A DNA stretch of 23,781 nt from Pinguiococcus pyrenoidosus (GCA_019677205.1 JAAMXY010000075.1:3473-27253); one strand, 5' to 3'. Numbered from the stretch's first letter, positions 1 through 9,397 are shown. The notes: generated by a model from the sequence alone, not told the origin. Made by a program: numbers and translations.

Positions 1-416
1 CCCCCGCGCGCGGTACGCGCCCAACTGTTGCTTTTGGCGCCGCACAGAACCGTATCTCTGGGTGAAACCGTTGCAGACGGCGACGCAGAGCAGCTTTTTG
101 TCCTACTCGCAAAGGGTGGATTGGCTGTGGAAGGCGGACTTCGGAAAGCGAGGAACCCAAAGTCTTGTGTGTGAACCTCCCCCGACGAAACTTCTGGCTG
201 AAAGCTTGCTCCGTTCCCTTGGTCACACCTGCATCCGAGAGCTCAGCTCAAACCGCGGAGAGAACACGGAAGTATCACACATATATAGTCCTCTCGCAAA
301 CTGACAGACACAAGCTGCAACGACACCGGGGTTGCTGGGTCCATTCCCATGCTCGCGTTGCCTCCCTTCGGACTTTCGCTTGCCTCCTGCATAGGCCCGG
401 CGACAAGATCCACCCT
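1..416. other. Left-edge region without a supported gene
   Basis: Short open frames occur on both strands here, but none has recognisable domain content, clear splice signals or protein-like composition. The region would include the 3' flank of the SRPBCC gene, which reads leftward and stops at 417. A TTTTGGCGCC string lies near bases 32-41 and a short TATATA-like stretch near 280-287. Neither can be tied to a gene inside the window. Confidence 0.5.
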
Positions 417-929
417 TCACGTGCGCTTGGACAACACCTTGGCCTTGCGCTTGGAGACAGTTCCGGTCTCGACGAAGTGCCGCAGGTCATCCAGTAGCGT
501 GCGAAGGAACACGTGCATCCCGTAGGACAGCAGAGGATTCATCACCGCTCCTAGGCAACCTTTGGTCTGCATCTCCACGGTCAGCGTGAGGCGAGTGCGA
601 TTGTGATCCAGCGACTCAAGTCGCCAGGTGTTCTGAGCGTGCTCGACGAAGCCAGGCACTCCATCCCCCAAAACGTGGTACGTGAACTGACACGCCTCGG
701 GGTCGCACGCCAGAAAGGTCTCCGTGATCTTGCCCTGCTTGGTCTCCAGGATCCGACCGCTCATCCCCAAGGCCGCAGCAGGATTGCCGGGCTCCGAGGC
801 GATGGCCTGAGATGAAAGCACCTCGCTCGACCAGTCGCCGGCCTTGTCGAACTGGCCAGCTACCACGTCCCACAGCTGCTCTCGAGACACGGCGATGTCA
901 CCATGCTCTGCTCGAATCATTCGCCCCAT
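417..929 (-). CDS. SRPBCC / polyketide cyclase-like (START-fold) protein
   Basis: This single-exon frame encodes 170 residues and looks like a small SRPBCC-superfamily protein, a helix-grip fold that binds hydrophobic ligands in a deep pocket. The N-terminal part reads as the usual strand and helix with a conserved-type Trp (residues about 8-33). The middle has alternating beta strands, including a TETFLACDPE-type segment and a WRLESLDHNRTRLTLTVEM strand pair. The C-terminal half ends in the long helix typical of the fold (MHVFLRTLLDDLRHFVETG), followed by a basic tail. Family length is usually 140-170 residues, so it appears complete. The start at 929 gives MGRM; a second ATG three codons on is also possible. 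No ligand or reaction can be named, and no signal peptide or membrane span is visible. Confidence 0.72.
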   Translation of the reverse strand: MGRMIRAEHGDIAVSREQLWDVVAGQFDKAGDWSSEVLSSQAIASEPGNPAAALGMSGRILETKQGKITETFLACDPEACQFTYHVLGDGVPGFVEHAQNTWRLESLDHNRTRLTLTVEMQTKGCLGAVMNPLLSYGMHVFLRTLLDDLRHFVETGTVSKRKAKVLSKRT

Positions 930-1011
930 GATCTACAGCGTGGCGGCATCTGGCGTGTGCGAGAACCGACGTGTGGGGTGGCGTCCATATCTCGGAGCCT
1001 TCTAGAAGGCC

Positions 1012-1319
1012 CTACGCCACTCCTGAAGCTTCGGCGGCCTTCTCGTATCCTCTGCTTGAATCTTCCACTTGAACGCACAAAAGCAAAAGAAGATTCAGTG
1101 ATAAAAACGTCCCAACAGAAGAAGCAAGAACAACTCCGTGGCTCGCGCCTTCTGCTCGTCATCCGAAGAGCGCACACAATAGAAGAGCCACGAAGCTCCT
1201 TGAGGGGCAAGGACCAAGAGATACAGCCAAAAGATGCGCCTGGGATACAAACCCGCCTTGTTCAGCGCCTCCCGTTCCCCGGTGTGACGATGAACTTGTG
1301 CGGAAAGGGGCGCGGCCAT
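1012..1319 (-). CDS. Tentative small single-span membrane protein, two exons (1135-1319 and 1012-1054)
   Basis: The proposed join (complement 1135..1319, 1012..1054) gives 75 residues. The N-terminus is short and polar. A segment starting at LYPRRIFWLYLL (about residues 24-49) is hydrophobic and probably spans a membrane once, after two arginines. The tail SSDDEQKARAT...RGYEKAAEASGVA is charged and helix-like. The intron (1055-1134, 80 bases) has a weak GTTGTT donor, a pyrimidine-rich 3' part and a TTCAAG acceptor, and the join keeps the frame. Without splicing the frame continues to a stop at 1095 and gives 74 residues ending in a leucine-rich stretch that looks like translated intron. The family was not recognised. 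The size, single span and basic flank resemble small mitochondrial or ER accessory subunits, but that is only analogy. Confidence 0.4.
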
Positions 1320-1423
1320 TGGTCCTGATTTCGCGTCTTCGTTGAGTGCGTGGAGGCCTGGACCAGAGAGACCAGAAAAACCCTCTCGTTCTCTTGTTCT
1401 CTTTTTCTCCTGTCGTTCCTGCG

Positions 1424-4294
1424 TCAGAAGTAGTTGTTGAGTCCAGCCTGCTCCACCTGACGCAGGTACTGCAGCGGCGTGAGCACATCCGTGGATCCCA
1501 GCACCACGTCCAAGTTGTGTTGCAGGCCCAGCTCGTGCAGCTGCTGCATCTCCGCGTAGCTCACGCCGCCGGCCACGAAGATGATGAGGCGGTTCGTGGT
1601 GAATTCCGTCTTGAGCGATGCCGAGTCTCGTCTCGCCACGCCCGTCTCATTAGACAGGATGCCCTTGGCGCTGGCACGCCGCGTCCGCATGCGACTTCTG
1701 ACCGAGTCTCTCGCAGAGCGCGCGCCGCCGCCCTTGGCGCTCAGCTGGTCGCTGAGCTTCGCACCTGGCGGCGGTGTCCGCGTGAAGGGGAACATGTCTT
1801 CTCCGAGATCTCCAGAGATCACAGCCTCTGCGACCTGGAACGCCACGCTCTTGCTGCGCTGCAGCTCCTCTCTCACGCTCTTCTTGTCCACGGCGCCCTT
1901 GGCGCGCTTGGCCGCCGCCTTCTTCTGCTCCGCCCAGAAGTTCCCCGTGTACAACGCCGCCTCCAGCTCCTTGGCGAGCGCGCGCGCCTTGTGCAGCCCT
2001 TCGCACGTCTGCTCCTGCACGGTGTCCAACGCGGCCGCCTCCAGGATCCGCTCCTTGGCGTCGGCATCGCCAAAGTGCTCGCAGCACACGGCGTCCAGCG
2101 CCACCAGGCGGTAGCGGTCTCCTTGGTCGGTCGCCGTCTCCAAGGCCTGGAGCAGCGCGTCCAGCAAGCGGCGTGGATGAACGTCTCTGCCATCGGCGTT
2201 GAGGCCCCCGAGGAGCTGCTGCTCCAGCTCTGCGAGGCCTTCGCTCTGCGCGGCCTCGTCATTGAGGAGTCGGCGCTGCGTCACCTGCTGCATGGCGAGT
2301 TGGCAGATGCGCTGAAGCTGCCCGGCCTTCTGCCGGAGGTTGACCTCCTCACTCAGGGATGCGATGCCGCTGCTGATGGCATCCAGCTCCGCGTCCTTTC
2401 CCAGCTGTGCCGCATCGCCCTCCTTGGCCCGCTGCACCAGCGCGTAGGCCTCTCCGATCACGTCCTCGATGTGGTCGTGGCGGTGGCGCTTCCACAGCGG
2501 GTCTCGCGAGTCCAGGTAGAACGAGCGCTGCACGGTCTCCGTACGACCCTTGGCGCCCACGCTCACGCTGTAGTTGATGCAGTCCTGCTGCGCGTCGATC
2601 TCGTCCTCCAGCACGTCGCGCACCAGCGCTTGGAAGTTGAAGTCGTGCAGCAGGGGCGATGCCAGGTCGTCCGAGCGCAGCAGGATCAGCAGCGTCGAGC
2701 GGTTGGCGATGTCTTCTTCCCCGTGGAAGTGGAAGGAGTCGCTGCTGCGCAGCAGAGCGTCCAACTCGTCCTGCACCATGTTGCTGAGACGGCCGCCTGC
2801 GGAGCTGCTGAGCTTGTAGCGGATGTACGGGTACTCGTTCATGGCGTAGCAGGCCTCGGCGATCTTGGTGGCCAAGGCCTGCATGCACTCGTCCACCGAG
2901 TTGGTGAGCACGCGCGCCAGGATGCTGGCGTCGTTCAGGCTGAACACGCGGCTCTGCACGATCTGCAGATCGCTGGAAAGGTAGCACGGCGTGCGCCGCT
3001 GCATGCTGCGCCAAAGCGTTGGAGCGCTCTGGAGCGTCACCGACGCTTCCGACGGCCTCTCTGGCTTGGACAGCAGAAACACCGTCACCTTGCACTTGGT
3101 GTAGCGCGGCGCGTCTCTCCGCGGGTCATCAAAGTCCGCGGCCACGCGCTCCAGGGACGACAGTGCGAAGGGCGCTCCTCTTCGGAGCCCGCCGCGACGC
3201 GCGTAGGCACTGGCGTTGGCAACGAAGTCCGGGTCCACGAAGTAGATCACGTCGATGTTGGCCAGCGGCTCGCGCGGCTTCTCCAGCGGTTCCACCGTCA
3301 GGATGCCCATGTCCACCAGGTCGGACACCGTGCAGACAGACGACAGGACCTTGGTGGCGGGCTCGTCCACCACGAGAATGGCGGGCGAGCCGTGCATGGC
3401 GGACTGGAGCGCATGCGCCATGCGCTGCCTCACGGTGTCCAGGAGGCCGATCCGGCCTTTGGTCTGGAACTGGTCGCTGGGGATGGCGTAGGGGAAGAAG
3501 GCCAGAGTGGCGTACATGTTGTTGGCCGACGCGGTGCGAAAGGCCGGCTCGCTGGCTGGCATCGCCCGAGCGCCGGTCACCACGAACACGCCATCGGCAC
3601 CCACGGTCACGCGAGCCTGACTCATGGGCTCGTCTACATCCTTGCCCACGTCTCGCAACGCATTGATCCAGCGCACCATCTCCTGGCGTAGCGCAAGAAT
3701 GCAGGCTCCCGTCAGACGATAATCTCGAAGAGAACCATTCCCACTCCGCCTCATTTGGCTCATACACACGTATTCTTCGGCGGGCGTCTCTCTCATTTGG
3801 CTGCTCAATTTGTCGTTCTCCTTTCTTCCCTCTTACCGCCTCGGACTGGGCCTTCAGTTGGATGGCCTTGGCGCCAGGATGGGGCACGACTTGGAAGGTG
3901 GCTTCGCTCTCCTCTCCCTTCCACGACGTCGGCTGGAATGTGGTGCTCGCGGAGAGCGCCGCCTTCATGGTTTTTGGATTCCAAGCGGTAATAGAAATTA
4001 TGTCCAAGGCGGTCCCATGCCCACATCTGCTGCGACTGCACTGTACGGCTTCACCTTGAGCTTGCAGGACGTGGCCGGACCTCGAATCGGTTTGCACGAC
4101 AGGAGCAAGCCATTCTTCAGCAGCACGAACTTGCGCGGCGTCCAGGTCTCCCAGAACCAGCGACGCTTGCTCAACTCGCCTTCGATGAGGGGAGCGACAT
4201 TCATCGCAGAAAGCAAGTCCGGGCAGAAGCGCGCCAAGATGACCAGAGACGGTCCCCCTCTTTGCCGACCGAGGAGCGGCGCAAAAGCAGCCAT
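1424..4294 (-). CDS. PH domain fused to a Sec1/Munc18 (SM) vesicle-fusion protein, three exons
   Basis: Exons are complement 4055..4294 (or from the ATG at 4204), 3837..3962 and 1424..3682, giving 874 or 844 residues. SM proteins clasp syntaxins and assembling SNARE bundles to license membrane fusion. Residues about 37-133 form a PH domain: EGELSKRRWFW, RKFVLLKNGLLLSCK, ATFQVVPH, IQLKAQSEA and the C-terminal helix EMVRWINAL with the family's invariant Trp (about residue 127). The PH domain is assembled across both introns: GTGAAG donor with a 92-base intron, and GTAAGA donor with a 154-base intron, both phase 0. From about residue 200 the SM domain follows: LLDTVRQ, ILVVDEPATKVLSSVC, REPLANIDVIYFV, TLLILLRSDDLASPLLHDF, and the terminal RLIIFVAGGVSYAEM. 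A basic Ser/Arg/Ala-rich insert precedes the last strand. The subtype (Sec1/Munc18-like rather than Vps33, Vps45 or Sly1) is my reading of the REPL and LLILLRSDD blocks. Confidence 0.88.
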
Positions 4295-4726
4295 CGGCCA
4301 GCAAGGCTATTGCGTAGCCAAGGTAGATCGATCCCTCGACTGTGATTGGCACGGCAGCCGTCTTCACCGCTCGGGTCGCGTCGGAAGGCTAAAGAACAGC
4401 CGTCCCGGAGTGTTTTGGACGGTTTCGGGAGCTCTCAGCTCCGCCTTGCCATCGAGGCCTGGGGAAGGCTTCCTGCCGACCCCCGCCCCCGACCGCTGTG
4501 CCTTTCTCCATTTTACACCTTCCCCATGACAGATCACAGCTCCGGAGGGTGCAGGAAGGAAGGAAGGACCTCCGTGGGGGAGGCGGCCTCTCTCCTCGCG
4601 ATCGGCCGAGCGGCGTTGCTGCCGTCGCCAATTGAGATTCCCTCGGAGATCCTCGAGCACGGAAAGTCCCCGCACCCAAGAGGCGGCGAAAGTAAGGGCG
4701 CCATTGAGTCGCTGAGACAGACCTAG
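4295..4726. other. Gap upstream of the PH-SM gene
   Basis: This stretch probably holds the promoter and 5' leader of the leftward PH-SM gene. Open frames exist on both strands (for example 4346-4726 plus and 4364-4744 minus) but their composition is not protein-like. A good donor-like GTAAGG at 4692 with a CAG acceptor at 4728-4730 would define a 39-base intron joining the plus-strand frame 4346-4691 to the sulfotransferase-like fragment. The upstream frame shows no sulfotransferase nucleotide-binding motif, so this join is not called. Confidence 0.35.
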
Positions 4727-4730
4727 GCAG

Positions 4731-5100
4731 AGGCACAAGGGCACATCTTTATCTCGGCGGAGCTACTTGACCAACGGCAGGTCGAGGGCGCACTAGATCT
4801 GAAGAACATCATCCTCCAGGATTTCGACGTGAAGATTCTCATCATGCAGAGGGAGCCGTTTGATCGCCTCGTGTCCATGTACGAGGAGCTCGAAAAGGTC
4901 TTCGGGTGTACGATCTTGTGCTGCCCCTCACATGCTTCGTGATGGCCATCGCGAGGAAGCGGGGCGACGGCCTTAACCTCGACTTCATGCTGAAATCGCA
5001 CTGCTCCGCCTTTGGGGAGGAGAACGTGTATGTGCTCCGCTTCAGCGGCCTCCTGGACGCCGGGGAGGACATCTTCGCCTTCATCGTGCGCAACAGATAG
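4731..5100 (+). pseudogene. Sulfotransferase-like C-terminal fragment (partial or decayed)
   Basis: The plus strand encodes HIFISAELLDQ, then a strand and helix reading KILIMQREPFDRLVSMYEEL, and after a frame change a segment ending NVYVLRFSGLLDAGEDIFAFIV before a stop at 5098-5100. This order resembles the middle and C-terminal parts of PAPS-dependent sulfotransferases common in protists: the SSE-type strand, a hydrophobic strand ending in R-(E/R)-x-(F/Y), and a late G-x-D-L helix. Two frames are needed. A 50-base GT-AG intron (4906-4955, donor GTGTAC, acceptor GCGAG) joins them in frame and gives about 107 residues; a frameshift would explain it equally well. The N-terminal PAPS-binding region and a plausible start codon are missing, so a remnant or a gene with unseen 5' exons is more likely than a complete gene. 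Confidence 0.42.
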
Positions 5101-5326
5101 GAAGAGGGATACTAGCGATGAAGTTGGGGTGGCGGCTGATACCAACAGATCCTGCCGAAGTCCGAAGTCCTTCACCATGGGGAAAAAGGTCTTCCTCTTT
5201 CAGGGGGTCCGCACCGACGTTGCTTGCAGCTGTGAGACGCTCACACCACCACTTCTTTGGCAGAGGAATTCATGGGCGACGAGATCCATCGCACCCCGTC
5301 TCTCTTCCTCGCTCCGAATCAAGACC
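5101..5326. other. Short gap with no supported gene
   Basis: Between the sulfotransferase-like fragment and the stop codon of the leftward membrane-protein gene no coding frame with recognisable content was found. The stretch probably contains the two 3' ends. Confidence 0.4.
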
Positions 5327-5909
5327 TCACTCCTTCTCGCCTTCTATTATGACCGCGTCTTCGCTCACGAACTCCGTGTCCCGCACAAATGCCCCGAACT
5401 TCTGGAACGAGTCGTAGGCCTGCTTCGAGTAGATCAGCGTAACGGGGACAACCAGCATCAGCGTCACGATGAAGACGCCGGAGCCGGAAGGGCCAGATGC
5501 AATGCCCCCCTCGCCAACGTCGGTGGCGGAGCTATCGTACATGTTGCGGTCCGTGTAGCCTAGAAGGCGCCCGTGCGCGTGGTCAGCGATGCTGTGCTTT
5601 CGTGAGGCAGAGCATCGTCGCAAGGAAGAAATCACCCACCAAACTCGTTCACAGCTGTGAAGCCGAAAGGCCAGAACAGCCCGTGCGCCAGTGCGAAGAG
5701 CAGCGTCCATCCGCCGTTTGCGATCGGAAACCTGCCGGGCGTGCGGTGAGGCGGGCGGTCTGCACGTGAAGTGCGCGTCTGCGGCGTCAGATCGCTTACC
5801 AAAGGAAAAAGACCGTGTTCACCGTCATTCGCAATTGGTAGTACGTCTTCTGCATGCCGTCCAGTTTCTGGTAGGAGTTCTCATCGAAGCCAAGTGGAAT
5901 CTTCGCCAT
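5327..5909 (-). CDS. Unrecognised 144-residue membrane protein, three exons
   Basis: Exons are complement 5800..5909, 5640..5731 and 5327..5559; all joins keep the frame. Donors are GTAAGC and GTGGGT, acceptors CGGCAG and TTCTAG. The protein starts MAKIPLGFDENSY and has a hydrophilic N-terminus with a KTYYQLR stretch. A long hydrophobic region follows (residues about 31-64, NTVFFLWFPIANGGW to LFWPFGFTAV) that could be one long or two short spans. After a Gly/Ser-rich loop comes a clear span (about 96-112, VFIVTLMLVVPVTLIYS), then an acidic C-terminal tail. No signal peptide is evident. Only the last exon forms a long open frame, so the gene is easy to miss. The family was not recognised. Small polytopic proteins of this kind occur in the ER/Golgi and in mitochondrial and plastid complexes; nothing here decides between them. 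Confidence 0.68.
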
Positions 5910-6516
5910 CGTGAAGCTTGCTGACACGCTGTGAAGAGAGGCACGCTTTCAGTGGGGACGGCTCCACTTCGACCCGGACGTCCCGAGGCGACGAAACCGC
6001 TGCACCTGCGCGGCGTGCCGCCGGGTGAAACGCCTCCTCTTTTTGAGTCAGTGAACTTGAGCCTTTATTTTTACCAAATTACTCACACGGGCCAATCATT
6101 GGAGAGATTTGTCGCAGCAGTACCAGCCAGTGCGGGGCGAGGTGGGAGAGGAGAAGCACTGAAGCGCTGCTTGGAATCCAACTTACGTATATGATGTGTT
6201 TGTATGTTTCGGTTGGAGATTCCCACCCTGCCGCGAGGACCTCCTGTAGAGCAGCAACGGCGCATCAAACCACTGGCCTCCGCCAATTTTAATAAGTTTT
6301 GATCTGAAGATCCCGATCCAACGACCTCTCTGGATTTCCGCCGGCAGCCGATGCAACTGCAGAGTTCCGAGGTCTGACGGACGGAGCCGCGAGGTTCCCT
6401 CTGTCACGCCCAGCTCGGCCCGTCTTATTTTTGGCCTTATTTTTCAAAGCGGGCGAGTTCCAAAGATCTCTTGGGTGTCTCAACAGTCCGCGTCCTTAGC
6501 GCGCCTCCAGGACGCC
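5910..6516. other. Divergent intergenic region between the membrane-protein and proteasome genes
   Basis: This region separates the ATG of the leftward membrane-protein gene from the ATG of the rightward proteasome gene, so it should carry both promoters. It contains AT-richer patches (about 6060-6090 and 6420-6455, the latter with two TTATTTTT runs). No coding frame of interest and no RNA gene was seen. Confidence 0.5.
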
Positions 6517-7602
6517 ATGTACAAGAACCAGTACGACACCGACGTTACCGTATGGTCTCCGCAGGGCAGACTCCACCAGGTGCGAAGCCCTTCTGGATGT
6601 GGAACGGCTGAACGAGTGGCGCGAAGTGCGGCAGCTTAAGATCCTTCGCACAGGTGGAGTATGCGATGAAAGCCGTCGGCCTCGGCTCCGTCACAGTCGG
6701 ACTGCGGAGCAATTCTCACGTGGTGCTGGCAGCGGTAAAGAAGCAGACGGAAGAGGTGCGGGCGCCTCTCCAAATGTTGTCGAAGATGCACCACACAATC
6801 CCTCTAACTTCTGTGTTTCTGTGTGTGTGTGTGTGTTGTTTTTGCGTTTGTGTTTTTTTTGCGTTTGTGTTTTTCTGCGTGTGTGTTTTTGCGTTTTTGC
6901 GTTTCTGCGCTTGTGTCTTTGCGTTTTTGCGTTTCTGCGCTTGTGTTTTTGCGTTTCTGAACGCAGCTGGCTAGCTACTCGCGAAAGCTGCAGAGAATCG
7001 AGGAGCGGGTCGCCATTGGCGTGTCGGGGCTCACGAGCGATGCGCGCTCGCTGGCCAAGTACATGCGCACGGAGTGCCTGCAGCATCGCTACGTCTACGG
7101 CTCGTGTATCCAGGTTGGACGCCTCGTGAAGGATGTGGCCGACAAGCACCAGCGCTGCACCCAGAGCTACGTCCGGCGGCCGTACGGCGTCGGACTCCTC
7201 GTGGCATCGTGCGACACCACGGGGCCGCGGCTGTTTCAGACCTGCCCCAGTGGCAACTACTACGAGCACTACGCCCACAGCATCGGGGCGCGCTCCCAGG
7301 CGGCGAGGACGTACCTCGAGAAGCATTTCGAGGCCTTCCCCGAGTGCAGCAAGGAGGACCTGATCGAGCACGCGATCAAGGCGCTCGCAGGCTGCATGGC
7401 CGGGGACCAGGAGATCACGGCGCAGTGCACGGAGATCGGCGTGATTGGCGTAGAAGAGGACTACCAGATGCTCAGCGAGGCCGACATCCAGAGCTACCTG
7501 GACCGGATTGAGATCCAGCCAGCCGGTGCCGCGGCGGAGGAGAAGGGCGAAGGGGACGACGAGGACGACGCAATGGAAGCGGAGGACGCGGGAGCGGTCT
7601 AA
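6517..7602 (+). CDS. PSMA1: 20S proteasome alpha-1 (PSMA1-type) subunit, three exons
   Basis: Exons 6517..6579, 6654..6755 and 6967..7602 join in frame to 266 residues. The product forms part of the outer alpha ring of the 20S proteasome, which gates substrate entry and docks activators. The N-terminus [21 protein letters not shown] is the proteasome alpha signature and matches the alpha-1 type closely; the next exon gives [17 protein letters not shown]. The third exon carries the alpha-1 blocks [31 protein letters not shown] and [26 protein letters not shown]. The C-terminal tail is strongly acidic ([14 protein letters not shown]), as usual for this subunit. Donors are GTGCGA and GTGCGG. The second intron consists largely of a G/T tandem repeat. 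The gene converges on Rab11 with about 200 bases between stop codons. Confidence 0.95.
6815..6960 (+). repeat. G/T-rich degenerate tandem repeat inside a proteasome-gene intron
   Basis: Most of intron 2 of the proteasome gene is built from TG runs and GCGTTT/GTGTTT words. Two 30-base units at 6901-6930 and 6931-6960 differ at only a few positions. The strand carrying the mRNA sense is rich in T and G, so the tract can serve as an extended polypyrimidine-like region before the acceptor at 6966. Open frames read through it encode only repeats of Phe, Cys and Val and are not genes. Confidence 0.8.
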
Positions 7603-7801
7603 GCCTCGGACCGAGCCGCGTAGGCAGGCAACCACGTGGGAAGAAATCACCCCTAGTTCTTGCTGCCCTCAAGAACCGATGTGTCGCGAGCAAAAGTGCC
7701 GCCCAAAGACGGATGGAAGCTCGCTCTCAGGAGACAGATCGCAGCGCTTCCGGCTGACTTGCTCACCCTCCAGCATGCATGCTCCGAGTGCGGCGCAGTC
7801 G

Positions 7802-8696
7802 CTATCCACAGCACTTGTTGGAGGGCTCCTCGGTGGAGCCGCCCAGCGAGATCGCATTGCCCGACCCGACGTTCGCCGAGGCGGCGCCTCCCGCGATGCT
7901 GCGCTGGTTCATCAGCGTGAAGATCTCCTTCAGGATCCGCGTGAAGGCCACATCCACCCCACTGGAATCCAACGCACTCGTCTCGATGAACGCGAGGTCG
8001 TTGCGCTCCGCGAATTCCATCGCCTCCTCCGTGGACACCGCGCGCAGGTGTCCGAGGTCGGACTTGTTGCCGACGAGCATGACGACGATGTTGGACTCGG
8101 CGTGCTCCCGAAGCTCCCGAAGCCACCGCTCTACGTTCTCAAAAGTCAGGTGCTTGGAGATGTCGTACACCAGCAGCGCGCCCACGGCGCCTGTGGCATG
8201 GGCGGCAAACGAAGAAGCTTAGTCGTTCGAAAACCGAAAACCCTCGACGCAACCTCCTCTGCCTCCGGGCAGCTCCTCTGTCGGCACCTCTGTAGTAGGC
8301 GGAGGTGATTGCCCGGTATCGCTCCTGTCCCGCTGTGTCCCAGATTTGCGCCTGGACGGCACGGGAGCACGGTCATGAGGGTCCTCTCGCAGCGCGATCG
8401 AACACCGCCGCCGAAGAAGAAGCCTTGCACAGCTTCGAGCCGAACCTTGATCCACTTCGCCTCGATCTTTATTGTCTTGGTGGCGAACTCGACGCCGATG
8501 GTGGACTTGGATTCCAAGTTGAACTCGTTGCGGGTGAACCGCGTGAGGAGATTGGATTTCCCGACGCCAGAGTCGCCGATCAGCACCACTGCGCAGCCCC
8601 AACGCCGTCCCAGTCAGCTGAGCTTCTGCAGAAGCGTTTCGCGCGGGCCACGCTACCTTTGAACAGAAAGTCGTAGCCATCTGGTTCGTCTCCCAT
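7802..8696 (-). CDS. RAB11: Rab11-type small GTPase, four exons
   Basis: Exons complement 8657..8696, 8446..8588, 8288..8351 and 7802..8190 join in frame to 211 residues. Rab11 GTPases direct recycling-endosome and trans-Golgi traffic. G1 is GDSGVGKS (residues 18-25), the switch I Thr is residue 43 in STIGVEF, G3 is WDTAGQE (65-71) with the catalytic Gln at 70, G4 is GNKSDL and G5 ETSAL. The blocks [47 protein letters not shown] and the residue numbering are those of Rab11. The C-terminus ends CCG: a double cysteine for geranylgeranylation followed by one residue, a CCX form that differs from the usual terminal CC or longer tail. Donors are GTAGCG, GTTCGG and GTGCCG. The ATG lies about 700 bases from that of SDS22, in divergent orientation. 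Confidence 0.95.
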
Positions 8697-9397
8697 GTTG
8701 CTCCTGCGTGCCTTCCCAGAGCTGCCGACTTCCCGCCGCGCCTGACCGACGAGACCGGAGGCCGGAGGTGCGGGAACGAAACGTAGCCCCGAACATAGGA
8801 TGGCTGCGCAGAACGCAGGGAATTCCACGGACTGCGCCTTCCATGGCGGAATAGCCGCACGGCAGAAGAAGGCCTGGACCAATGAAGACGCGTAGAAGCG
8901 GATCAGATTTTGGAAAGCGACGTTGTGGGTTGTTCACTCCTTATTTCTTTTTTAAATTTATGGATTATAGCCGTACACAATGAGAGGATAGTCTCACGTA
9001 TCAAAATTTAAAAGTGTGTCGCGACTGGTCATTGGACGACGTTCTCTGGATTTCGGAAGAATGAAGAATGAAGAATCCCGCACCATTTCTGACTTGGGAC
9101 AGAAGACGAGAAGACGAGAAAGCCCAACGCGTGAAAGATTTTGCAGTTTACTTTAGGAGTGAAAATATACGATCAGTTTCAGAGAGATACAAATTCAAAA
9201 TATTCAAAATATTCAAAATATTCAAAATATTAGAAACTTGAAACTCGAGGAAAGCTGAAGCTGACTGAACCAAGGCTGAACCCACGACTGCTACGCCCGC
9301 ATGAACTTGCGAGGAGGGACGCGAGAAGCGAGGAGACGCTGCCGCGCGCCTCTCCGGACCGATCCCAGAGCAAAGGCTTTCCTCGCAGTACTGGTAG
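8697..9397. other. Divergent intergenic region between Rab11 and SDS22
   Basis: The region should carry both promoters and leaders. It includes an AT-rich island (about 8936-9020, with ATTTCTTTTTTAAATTTATGG), GAATGAA and GAAGACGA micro-repeats near 9057-9120, and a 9-base tandem repeat at 9193-9231. Open frames here have no recognisable content. Confidence 0.5.
9193..9231 (+). repeat. 9-base tandem repeat (ATTCAAAAT), just over four copies
   Basis: The unit ATTCAAAAT repeats exactly at 9193, 9202, 9211 and 9220 and breaks off at about 9231. It lies about 170 bases before the SDS22 start codon, within the probable leader or promoter, and is far more AT-rich than the flanking DNA. Confidence 0.9.

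Noticed and set aside
1346-3691. A 781-residue open frame on the plus strand
   Set aside because: It is the antisense shadow of the SM protein exon. Its composition (Leu, Val, His, Arg and Gln repeats) is that of a GC-rich complementary frame, and the minus frame has clear SM motifs.
6599-7129. Open frames with long Cys/Phe/Val repeats
   Set aside because: They read through the G/T repeat in an intron of the proteasome gene. The repeat, not selection on protein, keeps them open.
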